Counted from the stretch's first letter, positions 15,829-25,048 are shown. The stretch is 64,000 bases of DNA from Salinimicrobium sp035607535 (GCF_035607535.1 NZ_JAYDZX010000017.1:248001-312000); one strand, 5' to 3'. The notes: generated from the sequence alone by a model not told the origin. Translations and numbers: made by a program.

Positions 15829-16011
15829 AATACTGTTTTTGCCAAAGTTAGCCATTAACTCAGGATTAAAATCATAAACAAAAGTTATCCTGCTGTGGAA
15901 GCATTTTTCAGGAATTTTCAGTAAAAAAGCCGGCAGTTTTAATATCCTTTCAAAAATGGCATCTTCGTTTCTAAATTCGTAAATTGCACGCCCTAAAACG
16001 ATTTCGAAGAA

Positions 16012-19000
16012 ATGGAACAACAAGCTCCTTATAAACCCAAGAATAAAGTAAGAATTGTCACTGCAGCTTCCCTTTTTGACGGGCACGATGCAGCCATAAA
16101 TATTATGCGCCGCATCATCCAGTCTACGGGCGTTGAGGTGATTCACCTGGGCCACGACCGCAGCGTGGAAGAGGTGGTGAACTGCGCAATACAGGAAGAT
16201 GCCAATGCGATTGCCATGACCTCTTACCAGGGTGGACATACCGAGTACTTTAAATACATGTATGACCTGCTTAAGGAAAGAGGAGCCGGTCACATCAAGA
16301 TCTTCGGCGGCGGCGGCGGTGTAATCCTTCCGGAAGAGATCAAAGAGCTTGAGGATTACGGGATCACCCGTATCTATTCTCCCGATGATGGGCGCGAGCT
16401 TGGCCTGCAGGGGATGATCAATGACCTCGTAAAGCAGTCTGATTATCCCTTAGGGGACACCCTGAATGGGGAAATTAAGGAACTTGAAAACAAAACACCC
16501 GGAGCAATTGCGAGAGTAATTTCGGCAGCAGAGAACTTTCCTGAGGTCGCCAAAGAAACTCTTGATAAGATCCATTCTGAAAATGAGAAATCTGAAATTC
16601 CTGTTTTAGGGATTACCGGAACCGGTGGTGCCGGGAAATCCTCTCTTGTAGACGAGCTCGTACGCCGTTTTCTTATGGATTTTCCCGAGAAGACCATTGG
16701 GATCATTTCTGTTGACCCTTCAAAAAGGAAGACCGGAGGTGCCCTTTTAGGAGATCGTATCAGGATGAATGCGATCAACAATCCGCGGGTCTATATGAGA
16801 TCTTTGGCAACGCGTCAATCAAATCTTGCGCTTTCAAAATATGTTGCTGAAGCGATACAAGTGCTTAAAGCGGCAAATTACGACCTTATTGTTCTGGAAA
16901 CTTCCGGAATTGGGCAATCTGATACCGAGATCCTGGAGCATTCGGATGTGTCTCTATACGTTATGACGCCCGAATTCGGGGCGGCTACTCAGCTGGAAAA
17001 GATTGACATGCTCGACTTTGCCGATCTTGTGGCGATCAACAAGTTTGATAAGCGCGGAGCACTGGATGCCCTTCGTGATGTCAAAAAACAATATCAGCGT
17101 AATCACGGACTGTGGCATGAGAATGCCGACAATCTTCCGGTTTTTGGAACTATTGCTTCCCAGTTCAACGATCCCGGAATGAATACGCTCTACAAGCAGA
17201 TCATGGATAAGATCGATGAAAAGGTGGGAAGCAAATTTGTTTCTACCTTTGAGATCTCAAAAGAAATGAGCGAAAAGATCTTCGTGATCCCGCCAAACAG
17301 GACGCGCTATCTTTCTGAAATTTCCGAGAACAACCGGGCGTATGATGAAAAAGCTGCAGCGCAGTCCGAAGTGGCTCAAAAACTCTACGGAATTTATAAG
17401 ACCATCGAATCAGTAACCGGGACTAAGATCGCTTTGAATCAATATGGACTTGAGGAGGATGATCTGAAGAATGCCACAACTTCAGAAAATGAGGATTTGG
17501 TAAACCTGCTGAAAAAGGAATTTGACAAAGTAAAAATGGATCTTGATCCCTATAATTGGGAGATCATTACCGGATGGGACGAAAAGGTAAATCGTTATAA
17601 AGATCCTATATATTCATTTAAAGTAAGGGATAAGGAAATAAAGATCGAAACCCATACCGAATCTCTTTCCCACACGCAGATCCCGAAAGTGGCGCTTCCA
17701 AAATATCAGGCCTGGGGTGACATTTTAAGATGGTGCCTGCAGGAGAACGTCCCCGGGGAATTCCCATATACCGCCGGATTATATCCCTTTAAGCGACAGG
17801 GAGAGGATCCAACCAGGATGTTTGCCGGGGAAGGCTCGCCGGAACGTACTAACCGCCGTTTCCACTACGTGAGTCTTGGGATGCCTGCAAAGAGGCTGTC
17901 TACTGCTTTTGATTCGGTTACGCTCTACGGAAATGACCCAGACCGCCGACCCGATATCTACGGAAAGATCGGGAACTCTGGAGTTTCCATCTGCTGTCTT
18001 GATGATGCCAAGAAACTGTATTCCGGATTTGATCTTGCCGATCCTATGACCTCGGTAAGTATGACCATCAACGGTCCCGCGCCCATGTTGCTTGGATTCT
18101 TCATGAATGCAGCTATTGATCAGCAATGTGAGAAATACATAGTGGAGAATGGACTGGAAGAGGAAGTGAAGCAGAAGATCAAAAAGATCTACGATGAGAA
18201 AGGAATGGAGCAGCCAAAATATCGCGGGCAGCTTCCTGAAGGTAATGACGGCCTTGGATTAATGCTTCTCGGAGTTACCGGTGACCAGGTGCTGCCGGCA
18301 GATGTTTATGCCGACATCAAGAAAAGAACGCTAAGCCAGGTTCGTGGAACAGTACAGGCGGATATCCTGAAGGAAGATCAGGCGCAGAACACCTGTATCT
18401 TCTCTACGGAATTCGCGTTGAGATTAATGGGGGATGTACAGGAATATTTTATTCGGGAGAATGTACGGAATTTCTATTCCGTATCTATTTCAGGTTACCA
18501 TATCGCCGAAGCCGGAGCCAATCCTATCACGCAGCTGGCACTTACACTGGCCAACGGATTCACCTATGTGGAATATTACCTGAGCAGGGGAATGGACATC
18601 AACAAGTTCGGACCTAACCTCTCGTTCTTCTTTTCGAACGGAATTGATCCCGAATATGCAGTAATTGGAAGGGTAGCGAGAAAGATCTGGTCAAAGGCGC
18701 TTAAGTACAAATATGGTGCGAACCCGCGGGCACAGATGCTGAAGTATCACATCCAGACCTCCGGAAGATCCCTTCATGCGCAGGAGATCGATTTTAACGA
18801 TATAAGAACTACGCTTCAGGCGCTTTACGCGATCTACGACAACTGTAATTCGCTGCATACAAACGCTTATGATGAGGCGATCACCACGCCAACAGAAGCT
18901 TCAGTAAGAAGAGCGATGGCAATTCAGTTGATCATCAATAAAGAATTAGGTCTGGCGAAGAATGAAAATCCTATTCAGGGAGCCTTTATCATAGAAGAAC

Positions 19001-19443
19001 TAACCGACCTTGTGGAGGAAGCTGTACTGCAGGAGTTCGACCGCATTACCGAAAGAGGCGGAGTGCTCGGAGCCATGGAAACCATGTATCAACGCAGTAA
19101 AATTCAGGAGGAGAGTCTGTATTACGAAACTCTCAAGCACAACGGCGATTTCCCCATCATTGGGGTGAATACCTTCCTTAGTTCTACCGGCTCGCCTACA
19201 GTCACTCCGGGAGAGGTAATTCGGGCTACCGAGGAAGAAAAGCAAAACCAGATCGAAACGCTACAGAATCTTCACGAGGCCAAAAAAGAACTGGAGCAGG
19301 AGACCCTGGAAAAGGTAAAAAAGGCAGCTATTCAAAACGAGAATATCTTTGAAGTGCTTATGGAAGCCACAAAGGTCTGTTCCCTTGGTCAGATCACCAC
19401 TGCTTTATTTGAAGTAGGAGGGCAGTATAGGAGAAATATGTAA
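16012..19443 (+). CDS. icmF: Fused isobutyryl-CoA mutase (IcmF): B12 domain + G-protein chaperone + mutase
   Basis: 1143 residues with three domains. The N-terminal B12-binding domain (about 10-140) holds LFDGHDAAINI, whose His replaces a cobalt ligand. The MeaI/ArgK-type GTPase domain has Walker A GTGGAGKS at 203-210, then a VDPSKRKTGGALLGDRIR stretch. The mutase barrel runs from about 550 to the end. It interconverts isobutyryl-CoA and n-butyryl-CoA and reloads its own adenosylcobalamin. At the specificity positions it has Phe593 (YPFKRQ) and Gln792 (AQNTCIF), where methylmalonyl-CoA mutases carry Tyr and Arg. This supports the IcmF call. Related fusions use isovaleryl/pivalyl-CoA as well. 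Monocistronic. Confidence 0.95.
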   Translation: MEQQAPYKPKNKVRIVTAASLFDGHDAAINIMRRIIQSTGVEVIHLGHDRSVEEVVNCAIQEDANAIAMTSYQGGHTEYFKYMYDLLKERGAGHIKIFGGGGGVILPEEIKELEDYGITRIYSPDDGRELGLQGMINDLVKQSDYPLGDTLNGEIKELENKTPGAIARVISAAENFPEVAKETLDKIHSENEKSEIPVLGITGTGGAGKSSLVDELVRRFLMDFPEKTIGIISVDPSKRKTGGALLGDRIRMNAINNPRVYMRSLATRQSNLALSKYVAEAIQVLKAANYDLIVLETSGIGQSDTEILEHSDVSLYVMTPEFGAATQLEKIDMLDFADLVAINKFDKRGALDALRDVKKQYQRNHGLWHENADNLPVFGTIASQFNDPGMNTLYKQIMDKIDEKVGSKFVSTFEISKEMSEKIFVIPPNRTRYLSEISENNRAYDEKAAAQSEVAQKLYGIYKTIESVTGTKIALNQYGLEEDDLKNATTSENEDLVNLLKKEFDKVKMDLDPYNWEIITGWDEKVNRYKDPIYSFKVRDKEIKIETHTESLSHTQIPKVALPKYQAWGDILRWCLQENVPGEFPYTAGLYPFKRQGEDPTRMFAGEGSPERTNRRFHYVSLGMPAKRLSTAFDSVTLYGNDPDRRPDIYGKIGNSGVSICCLDDAKKLYSGFDLADPMTSVSMTINGPAPMLLGFFMNAAIDQQCEKYIVENGLEEEVKQKIKKIYDEKGMEQPKYRGQLPEGNDGLGLMLLGVTGDQVLPADVYADIKKRTLSQVRGTVQADILKEDQAQNTCIFSTEFALRLMGDVQEYFIRENVRNFYSVSISGYHIAEAGANPITQLALTLANGFTYVEYYLSRGMDINKFGPNLSFFFSNGIDPEYAVIGRVARKIWSKALKYKYGANPRAQMLKYHIQTSGRSLHAQEIDFNDIRTTLQALYAIYDNCNSLHTNAYDEAITTPTEASVRRAMAIQLIINKELGLAKNENPIQGAFIIEELTDLVEEAVLQEFDRITERGGVLGAMETMYQRSKIQEESLYYETLKHNGDFPIIGVNTFLSSTGSPTVTPGEVIRATEEEKQNQIETLQNLHEAKKELEQETLEKVKKAAIQNENIFEVLMEATKVCSLGQITTALFEVGGQYRRNM

Positions 19444-19469
19444 GCAGAGAGCCACTTTTTGCTTTTGCA

Positions 19470-19768
19470 AAAAGTGTGCGAATCGCTTATCCCGAGAGGC
19501 GCAGCCGACTCGGGATCTTTTTTTCGGGAAGTTTGTTTTCACCTAAAAGTGTGCGAATCGCTTATCCCGAGAGGCGCAGCCGACTCGGGATCTTGTAGAC
19601 CGGAGTTTAGTTCTGGAAAATTATAAAATAGTGCAGGCTGCTTATCCCGATGAGCGCTAGCGATATTGGGATCTTTTTTTCGGGAAATTTGTTCTCACCA
19701 AAAAGTGTACGAATCGCCTGCCTGTCGGTAGGCAGGCTTGTCCCGAGAGGCGCAGCCGACTCGGGATC
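19470..19768 (+). repeat. Four-copy palindromic repeat cluster
   Basis: Four copies of a ~50-bp unit (19470-19518, 19545-19594, a divergent one at about 19636-19674, and 19702-19768). Each centres on ATCCCGAG...CTCGGGAT inverted arms around AGGCGCAGCCGA. Copies 1, 2 and 4 also share the leader AAAAGTGT(G/A)CGAATCG. Copy 4 contains an extra 20-bp palindrome. The 19444-19861 gap holds no gene. Confidence 0.9.
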
Positions 19769-19780
19769 AATTAAGAATCA

Positions 19781-19816
19781 AACCTCACAGGTTTCAAAAA
19801 CCTGTGAGGTTTTTTC
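19781..19816. terminator. Strong hairpin AACCTCACAGG / CCTGTGAGGTT
   Basis: Eleven-bp perfect arms with TTTTTT to the right. A second hairpin (TTCAGGG...CCCTGAA, about 19833-19853) follows just before the stop of the convergent T9SS gene. It probably acts as a terminator, but this sequence type is also a common Bacteroidota intergenic repeat. Confidence 0.65.
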
Positions 19817-19861
19817 GTTCCAGTTACAACTCTTCAGGGTTTGAAGCCCTGAAATGGTTAA

Positions 19862-21490
19862 TCATCTAACCAAACTAAAATGTCCTCTTAAAATCCCATT
19901 TTCGGGAAGAGAGAATTCGAACCAGTAATCATCTGCGGGTAATTCGCTGCCATTGAACGTGCCGTCCCAGCTTCCGGAGTTGACGAAGAATCGGGAAAGT
20001 AATTTTCCGTAGCGGTCAAATATTGTTACCGGCCTTTCGGGTACAGGATAATTTCCGGTACTTACGTACCAGTTGTCATTGATCCCGTCGTTGTTCGGAC
20101 TAAAGGCAGCAGCAAATTCAGGAACCAGGACATCCAAGGAGGTGATCTCACAGCGATCTGCATTCCGAATGTAAAGGGTATTCATGCCTGCAGGAACATT
20201 ACCGATTCCGGGACCGGGAAAATAAGGTCCGTTAGGATCATTTACGGCATAATCCAATTCAGGCCTGGTCGCAACTATAATTTTTTTGGAAGCCACCCGT
20301 AAATTCTGGTCGGCAATTGAAAGACCGGGTATGCTCACAGGTTCGTTCACCTGTAGATCGACAGCAGCAATGCTAAAACATTCCGACCCATTGATCTCTT
20401 CCACGCGGGCAAAAATTCTTCCGCCGGAAAAATTTTGAGCGGAATTAATTTCAGAAATGTCATTTATTGCATCCTCTTCAGAAGAAAAAAAAGAAATAGA
20501 ATGATCTTCAGATGAAAGATCCTCCAGGATTTCATTTTGCACCTGTTCCAGATCAAAAGTAGCCAGTCCGTCCAGGTCCAGATCACATATTCCGAAATTC
20601 ACCCCGGTCTTAATAGATGGACCGGGATTTACAATGAGGGAAAAATCTACGATCTCCGAACAACCCGTAGCCAGGTTTTCTACCCTTGCATAGATCGTTT
20701 TGTTTGGTAGCGAGCTGGTATAGCGGGAAGAAAGTTCATTGGTGTTGTCTATAGCCTGAGCGAGCTGGGCAAAATATTTAATTTCTGTTTGCGGCTGGGA
20801 GGTGATCTCATCCCGGGTGTCAAAAAGGTCAAATTCTGCAGTGCCATTTATACCGCACTTAATGAGATCATCGGGTTTATTCACTTCAACTCCTTCGGGA
20901 AAAGGAAAGCCGCCAACGGTGGAGGTGCCGGTCCATTCCAGGTCGAAAGGACTTTGCCCAATTGGCCGGTCGATTACAATAAAGTAGGATTCTCCCGGAA
21001 GCACATCAAGCGATCTAACGAAACTGTTTCCATCAGCACCCGGACCTTCAGAAGTTTCTGATTCCTGGTCGTTCATTCCGGTAAGATTATCCGCCTGATT
21101 CGATGCTAAAGGATTTGTAGTGGAACAGCGAATTGCCTCCCCCAGATTTCCGCAGCTGGCGTTTGGGCCAAAAATGAAGAAATCGTAATCCACTTCCAGG
21201 TTAGGACTTGTAGGAGATAGCGTAAATCCCAGAGTACCTGCTTTAGTAATTTCGATTCTTATCCACAAACTGTTGTGTTCCATGCTGGAGCAGGCATTCA
21301 TCCCGATCTCCTGCTCTCCCACACCCGTAGCATTACTGGAAATGGCTCCATTTCCGCAAACTTCTATCGCCCCGGAACAATCATTAAGTGAAGTTTGAGC
21401 TTCAATCGAAAAGATCGTGCTAAATAAAAGAAGGACCAGCCAAAAAAATTTCGACTGATCCTCCTCAATATTATTGATAATAAGTTTCAT
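19862..21490 (-). CDS. Secreted protein with T9SS type B (gliding-motility-associated) sorting domain
   Basis: 542 residues. An N-terminal signal segment ends at about residue 32 (WLVLLLFSTIFSIEAQ). The first part (about 33-190) resembles a PPC-type beta domain with NSLWIRIEITKAGTLGFTLS. Ig-like repeat material then follows with Gly/Asn-rich strands. The C terminus, from EFAAAFSPNNDGINDNWYV to NGILRGHFSLVR, is the type B C-terminal domain with the SPNNDGINDxW and FDRYGKLL motifs. It directs export across the outer membrane by the type IX system. An adhesive or cell-surface role is likely, but the partner is unknown. Confidence 0.92.
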   Translation of the reverse strand: MKLIINNIEEDQSKFFWLVLLLFSTIFSIEAQTSLNDCSGAIEVCGNGAISSNATGVGEQEIGMNACSSMEHNSLWIRIEITKAGTLGFTLSPTSPNLEVDYDFFIFGPNASCGNLGEAIRCSTTNPLASNQADNLTGMNDQESETSEGPGADGNSFVRSLDVLPGESYFIVIDRPIGQSPFDLEWTGTSTVGGFPFPEGVEVNKPDDLIKCGINGTAEFDLFDTRDEITSQPQTEIKYFAQLAQAIDNTNELSSRYTSSLPNKTIYARVENLATGCSEIVDFSLIVNPGPSIKTGVNFGICDLDLDGLATFDLEQVQNEILEDLSSEDHSISFFSSEEDAINDISEINSAQNFSGGRIFARVEEINGSECFSIAAVDLQVNEPVSIPGLSIADQNLRVASKKIIVATRPELDYAVNDPNGPYFPGPGIGNVPAGMNTLYIRNADRCEITSLDVLVPEFAAAFSPNNDGINDNWYVSTGNYPVPERPVTIFDRYGKLLSRFFVNSGSWDGTFNGSELPADDYWFEFSLPENGILRGHFSLVR

Positions 21491-21608
21491 TACTGCCCCA
21501 AAAATGTTGTTCTGAAATCCCTTTTTTAAGAGTTTACTTTCAGCAGGAGCAAGTTAGGTTTTTTTTGTTGTCTCAAGAATAACGGAGGAATTTGCCATTT
21601 TCGAAGGG

Positions 21609-22085
21609 CTAATCCTCTTCATCAAAAGGATTATCAAACGGAATATCATCATCGGGATCTTTGTCATCGTAATTGACTCCCGGTGGATTAAACAAACCCC
21701 AGCGGTCAATAATATAATTCCACTGGTCGAAGGTTTTTACCCACTCGGCAAATAATACCCGAAATTCTTCTATTTCGGCCCGTAACATTTCCAGGTATTC
21801 CATTTCCTTAAAACCTTCCATGAGAAAACCATTGCAGCCCACATATATTTCCCGGGCGCACTTCCTTATAATGGCGGCATTCTCCATTTTTATGTCGTAC
21901 AGGTCGACCGCTTCTGCTCCCGCAATTTTAGGAGCTAGCTGCAGGGCATCGACATACATGTTCTGGGCTACAGATTGTGTGAACTCATTTTCTTCGGGAA
22001 CAAGCTGTCGCACCCGGTCTACTATGTCGAAAATTTCCATTGCTTTTTTGTACAATGGCATTTTTTCCAGTTTATCTTTTTTCAT
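21609..22085 (-). CDS. Conserved flavobacterial hypothetical protein (helical, acidic tail)
   Basis: 158 residues from ATG 22085 (MKKDKLEKMPLYKKAMEIFD). The open frame continues 32 codons upstream, but that part would overlap the YkvA gene. All-helical, soluble, with a QLVPEENEF turn and YVGCNGFLMEGFKEMEYLEM. The last ~20 residues are almost all Asp/Pro (DDKDPDDDIPFDNPF). I do not recognise a named family with certainty. The first half resembles four-helix S23-ribosomal-type proteins (AVDLYDIKMENAAIIRKCAR). It is probably the last gene of the LigD-YkvA operon, 13 bp behind ykvA. Confidence 0.65.
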   Translation of the reverse strand: MKKDKLEKMPLYKKAMEIFDIVDRVRQLVPEENEFTQSVAQNMYVDALQLAPKIAGAEAVDLYDIKMENAAIIRKCAREIYVGCNGFLMEGFKEMEYLEMLRAEIEEFRVLFAEWVKTFDQWNYIIDRWGLFNPPGVNYDDKDPDDDIPFDNPFDEED

Positions 22086-22098
22086 TGACAAAACCGTA

Positions 22099-22527
22099 CT
22101 AGGTAAGGGTATCTTCAGACTTGCTTTTAATCGAATTATCCTGGTGCATTTTCCATTTTTCGTAGGTAACAAGATCATCACTCACCAGGGCGAGACATGC
22201 AGCAATAACCCCGGCGTCATCCAGGAAACCTGCAACAGGAATAAAATCGGGGATAAGGTCGAGTGGCATAAGAACGTAGAGCAGGGCTCCGGCTACTGCA
22301 GCAATGGTCTTCCATGGGACCTGGCGGTAATTTCCGTTCCAGTAATCCCGTATAAGACCAAACATGCTCTTGGCCTTGGCCAAATATCCGCTCATTGATT
22401 CGTTATTGCGAAACTTGTCTTCTATCTTTTGCTCCTTCGCCAACACCTTTTCCAGGTCTTTTTTCTCTACTTTTTCTGCTTGTTCGTTTAATGCGCGATT
22501 AGCTTCTTCGGGAGTGATTTCCTTCAT
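22099..22527 (-). CDS. YkvA family membrane protein (DUF1232)
   Basis: 142 residues. The N-terminal half is a charged helix (EEANRALNEQAEKVEKKDLE). The C-terminal half carries the DUF1232 signature LMPLDLIPDFIPVAGFLDDAGVI, with a hydrophobic segment on either side, so it is probably an inner-membrane protein. Function unknown. It lies 6 bp downstream of the LigD polymerase gene, on the same strand. Confidence 0.9.
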   Translation of the reverse strand: MKEITPEEANRALNEQAEKVEKKDLEKVLAKEQKIEDKFRNNESMSGYLAKAKSMFGLIRDYWNGNYRQVPWKTIAAVAGALLYVLMPLDLIPDFIPVAGFLDDAGVIAACLALVSDDLVTYEKWKMHQDNSIKSKSEDTLT

Positions 22528-22533
22528 TTTCTT

Positions 22534-23355
22534 TTATTTATTTGAATTTAATTGTCCGGTTCTTCTAAATATGTTCTCAATGTTGTATTCTGAGGCGCTT
22601 TTGATGCGGGAAAGTTCATCCCACTCCAGCGGAGTCGCAATACCGGCCTCCTCTGTCGCTCTTAGGGAGTAAGGACAAACAGCGGTTTGGGCATAGGCAT
22701 TGCGCAGGTAATCTACGAATATCTTTCCGTTGCGTTTATCCTTTCTAATCTGGGTAGTAAAGAGATCGGGTTCCTGTTTTTCTGCTTCTTCAGCAATTTC
22801 ACGGGCTATCTCTTTCACCTGATCAAAATCCTTCCCACGCCTTATTTTGTAGTATAAATGTAAGCCGCTTTTTCCGCTCGTCATAAGAGAAGGATCAATA
22901 TTTTTTTTCTGGAGCAAACTTTTCAATGCTTTTGCTCCTTCTTTTATTTTTTCAAAATCGTTTTCTGAAGGATCCAGATCGAATACTATTTTGTCCGGTT
23001 GTCGCAGTTTTTCCTTTTTACTTAGCCATATGTGAAAAGCCACGGTGCCCTGATTTGCGAGGTAGACAAGTGTTTTGACATCATTGCAAAGGATTTGGGT
23101 ATTGGTGCCTTCCTCTGTTTCTATTTCAACTGTTTTAATGAAGTCGGGAAAATAATCGGAAGCGTTTTTTTGGTAGAAGCCATTTTCCTTAATTCCGCTG
23201 GGGAAGCGATGCAGGGTGAGAGGCCGGTTTTTTAAATATGGCAGCATGAGTGGCGCGATCCTCTCATAATACATCACCATGTCTCCCTTGGTGATCTTCT
23301 TCTTCGGAAAAATAATTTTATCGGCACTCGAGATCTCCACTCCGGCTACTTTCAT
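22534..23355 (-). CDS. ligD: Stand-alone DNA ligase D polymerase (primase-type) domain
   Basis: 273 residues covering only the LigD Pol domain, an archaeo-eukaryotic primase relative that adds nucleotides at broken DNA ends during non-homologous end joining. Catalytic residues are visible: IVFDLDPSENDF (metal-binding D-x-D), LMTSGKSGLHLYYKI (Ser-Gly-x-x-Gly-x-His) and GKIFVDYLRNAYAQTAVCPY (third Asp). The start VEISSADKIIFPKKKITKGD is typical. It sits 12 bp downstream of the phosphoesterase gene. No ATP-dependent ligase domain or Ku gene is in the window. Confidence 0.93.
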   Translation of the reverse strand: MKVAGVEISSADKIIFPKKKITKGDMVMYYERIAPLMLPYLKNRPLTLHRFPSGIKENGFYQKNASDYFPDFIKTVEIETEEGTNTQILCNDVKTLVYLANQGTVAFHIWLSKKEKLRQPDKIVFDLDPSENDFEKIKEGAKALKSLLQKKNIDPSLMTSGKSGLHLYYKIRRGKDFDQVKEIAREIAEEAEKQEPDLFTTQIRKDKRNGKIFVDYLRNAYAQTAVCPYSLRATEEAGIATPLEWDELSRIKSASEYNIENIFRRTGQLNSNK

Positions 23356-23367
23356 TGACTAGGCGTT

Positions 23368-23952
23368 TTATGATTCATCTTTTTCGATCTGCTTCAAGGT
23401 TCTTCCGGTGACCACACTTTTAGATTGGGTGCTCACAGGATTGCGGCGGGCATCGGCTTCGGCATCATCCTGTTTCATGAGCAGCCAGTTTCCCTTCATT
23501 CTTCCGCCTTTCATTTCCACCAGGTTGTAACCACCTTTGAGCTTTTTTCCATGCAGAGTGACCTCTATACTACCGGCCTTGAAACTCTCCTCCAGTGAAA
23601 TTATGTTTCCCTCATCGTCTTTCTTGTTGCTTTCGATCGTTCCGGTGTCCCAGATCATTACTGTACCACCCCCATATTCTCCCTGCGGAATTACTCCTTC
23701 AAAATCGGCGTAGGCAATAGGATGGTCCTCTGTAGGGATCGCCATTCTTTTTACTGAAGGATCTGTGCTGGGACCTTTAGGAACCGACCAGGATTTAAGG
23801 GTATTATCTATTTCAAGCCGAAAATCGTAGTGAAGATTGGTGGCGTCATGCTTCTGAATGACAAAAATTGGTTCTTTATTCCGCTTTTTTGAAGGGACAT
23901 CTTTAGGTTCTTTGGTTTTGCTGAAATCCCTTTTTTCGTTGTAAGTCTTCAT
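23368..23952 (-). CDS. Stand-alone DNA ligase D 3'-phosphoesterase domain
   Basis: 194 residues from ATG 23952. An ATG at 23985 is possible but adds an unrelated hydrophobic start. The domain cleans 3' ends (3'-phosphate and 3'-ribonucleotide) before repair synthesis. Motifs are FVIQKHDATNLHYDFRLEI with the two His and Asp metal ligands, LKSWSVPKGPSTDPSVKRMA, EDHPIAYADFEGVIPQGEYG and GGTVMIWDTGT. A basic linker lies at the N terminus and a Lys-rich tail at the end. It is probably the first gene of a four-gene unit continuing to polymerase, YkvA and a hypothetical protein. Confidence 0.93.
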   Translation of the reverse strand: MKTYNEKRDFSKTKEPKDVPSKKRNKEPIFVIQKHDATNLHYDFRLEIDNTLKSWSVPKGPSTDPSVKRMAIPTEDHPIAYADFEGVIPQGEYGGGTVMIWDTGTIESNKKDDEGNIISLEESFKAGSIEVTLHGKKLKGGYNLVEMKGGRMKGNWLLMKQDDAEADARRNPVSTQSKSVVTGRTLKQIEKDES

Positions 23953-24116
23953 GAATCCCTTTATTCCTGAATCGAAAAAGTACAAAAATTGCGTCTGTAG
24001 CTTCGTTAAAGAAGTCTCAAAACTTGAAGAGAGAAAGTGGGTGCAGATGTCGCGGTTTTTACAGCTGATTTATTTTAAATACTTTTACCGGCACTAACCA
24101 CTACACTAGACAAGAA

Positions 24117-24731
24117 ATGGAGGGAATATGGGTGTTTGCCATAGCCGTTTTCACAGGATTCATTGCTATCAATAATCCGGTAGGGAACGTTCCAATTTTC
24201 CTTAGCCTCACGCGCCAGGCAGACCGGCCAACGCGAAAGACCATTTCCCGGAAAGCGACCTTTACTGCCTTCGTCATAGTTTCAGGTTTTATTATTCTTG
24301 GTAAATATATTTTCGACTTCTTCGGTTTGACCATCCCGGCGTTCAAGATCACAGGAGGGATCCTTGTATTTTTTGTTGGATTTGAAATGATTAGGGCCCA
24401 GGTTTCCAGTATTGATAATCAAAAAGAAGTGAACTTTAACGAGGAGATATCTATTTCTCCCCTGGGAATACCTATCCTGGCGGGCCCCGGTACGATCGTA
24501 ACAGCTATGAACTTTACTACCACAGCGACTTACATGCAACTGGGAATTATCCTGGTGATGTTTGCACTGGTGATGTACCTAAATCACCTCGCTTTCCTTT
24601 CCAGTGAATACCTCGTTCGCTATATTGGTGCCAATAAGATCGTGGTGGTGGAGAAAATAATGGGACTTATCATTGCCATTATTGGAGTTAACATGCTGAT
24701 ACAGGGGATTCACATCGCCTTTTTGGAATAA
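24117..24731 (+). CDS. MarC family integral membrane protein
   Basis: 204 residues with six hydrophobic segments. The family signature FIAINNPVGNVPIFLSLT opens the protein, and SPLGIPILAGPGTIVTAM marks the second half. Members such as E. coli MarC and YhgN sit in the inner membrane. Transport of amino acids has been proposed for some archaeal relatives, but the general function is unsettled. The original link to multiple antibiotic resistance was not supported. Monocistronic, just before the cold-shock gene. Confidence 0.92.
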   Translation: MEGIWVFAIAVFTGFIAINNPVGNVPIFLSLTRQADRPTRKTISRKATFTAFVIVSGFIILGKYIFDFFGLTIPAFKITGGILVFFVGFEMIRAQVSSIDNQKEVNFNEEISISPLGIPILAGPGTIVTAMNFTTTATYMQLGIILVMFALVMYLNHLAFLSSEYLVRYIGANKIVVVEKIMGLIIAIIGVNMLIQGIHIAFLE

Positions 24732-24805
24732 ATAAATAATAAATTGATTTTTAGTAGGTTATCGTTTTTATAGTCGTACCTTCGCCGTCAATTTAAATTT
24801 ATATA

Positions 24806-24997
24806 ATGAATAAAGGTACAGTTAAGTTCTTTAACGAATCAAAAGGTTACGGATTTATTAAAGACGAAGAATCAAACGACGAGTATTTCGTACATGCTAA
24901 CGGTCTTGTTGACGAGATTAGACAGGATGACGAAGTAACTTTCGACCTTGAAGAAGGTAGAAAAGGTGTAAATGCAGTAAACGTGAGACAAGCATAG
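24806..24997 (+). CDS. Cold-shock protein (CspA family)
   Basis: 63 residues forming a single cold-shock OB fold. RNP1 is GYGFIKDEESND (standard KGFGFI with Tyr for Phe) and RNP2 is YFVHANGL. It binds single-stranded RNA/DNA and loosens mRNA structure. The start MNKGTVKFFNESKGY is canonical. A TACCTTCG -7-like box lies at 24777-24784 and a strong terminator follows, so it is a one-gene transcript. Confidence 0.97.
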   Translation: MNKGTVKFFNESKGYGFIKDEESNDEYFVHANGLVDEIRQDDEVTFDLEEGRKGVNAVNVRQA

Positions 24998-25020
24998 TCT
25001 CAATTTTTGATATTTATCCT

Positions 25021-25048
25021 AAGCCTTACATTTTGTAAGGCTTTTTTT
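25021..25048 (+). terminator. Cold-shock gene terminator
   Basis: Arms AAGCCTTACA / TGTAAGGCTT with a 3-nt loop and a run of T, 23 bp after the stop. Confidence 0.95.

Noticed and set aside
15829..16293. N-terminal extension of the DUF4197 frame up to an upstream ATG
   Set aside because: The extension would overlap the start of icmF on the other strand, and the lipoprotein signal begins at 15828.
22534..23985. A single ligD gene broken by a frameshift
   Set aside because: Each part has its own start, stop and complete domain, with 12 bp between them, and no remnant of a ligase domain is present.
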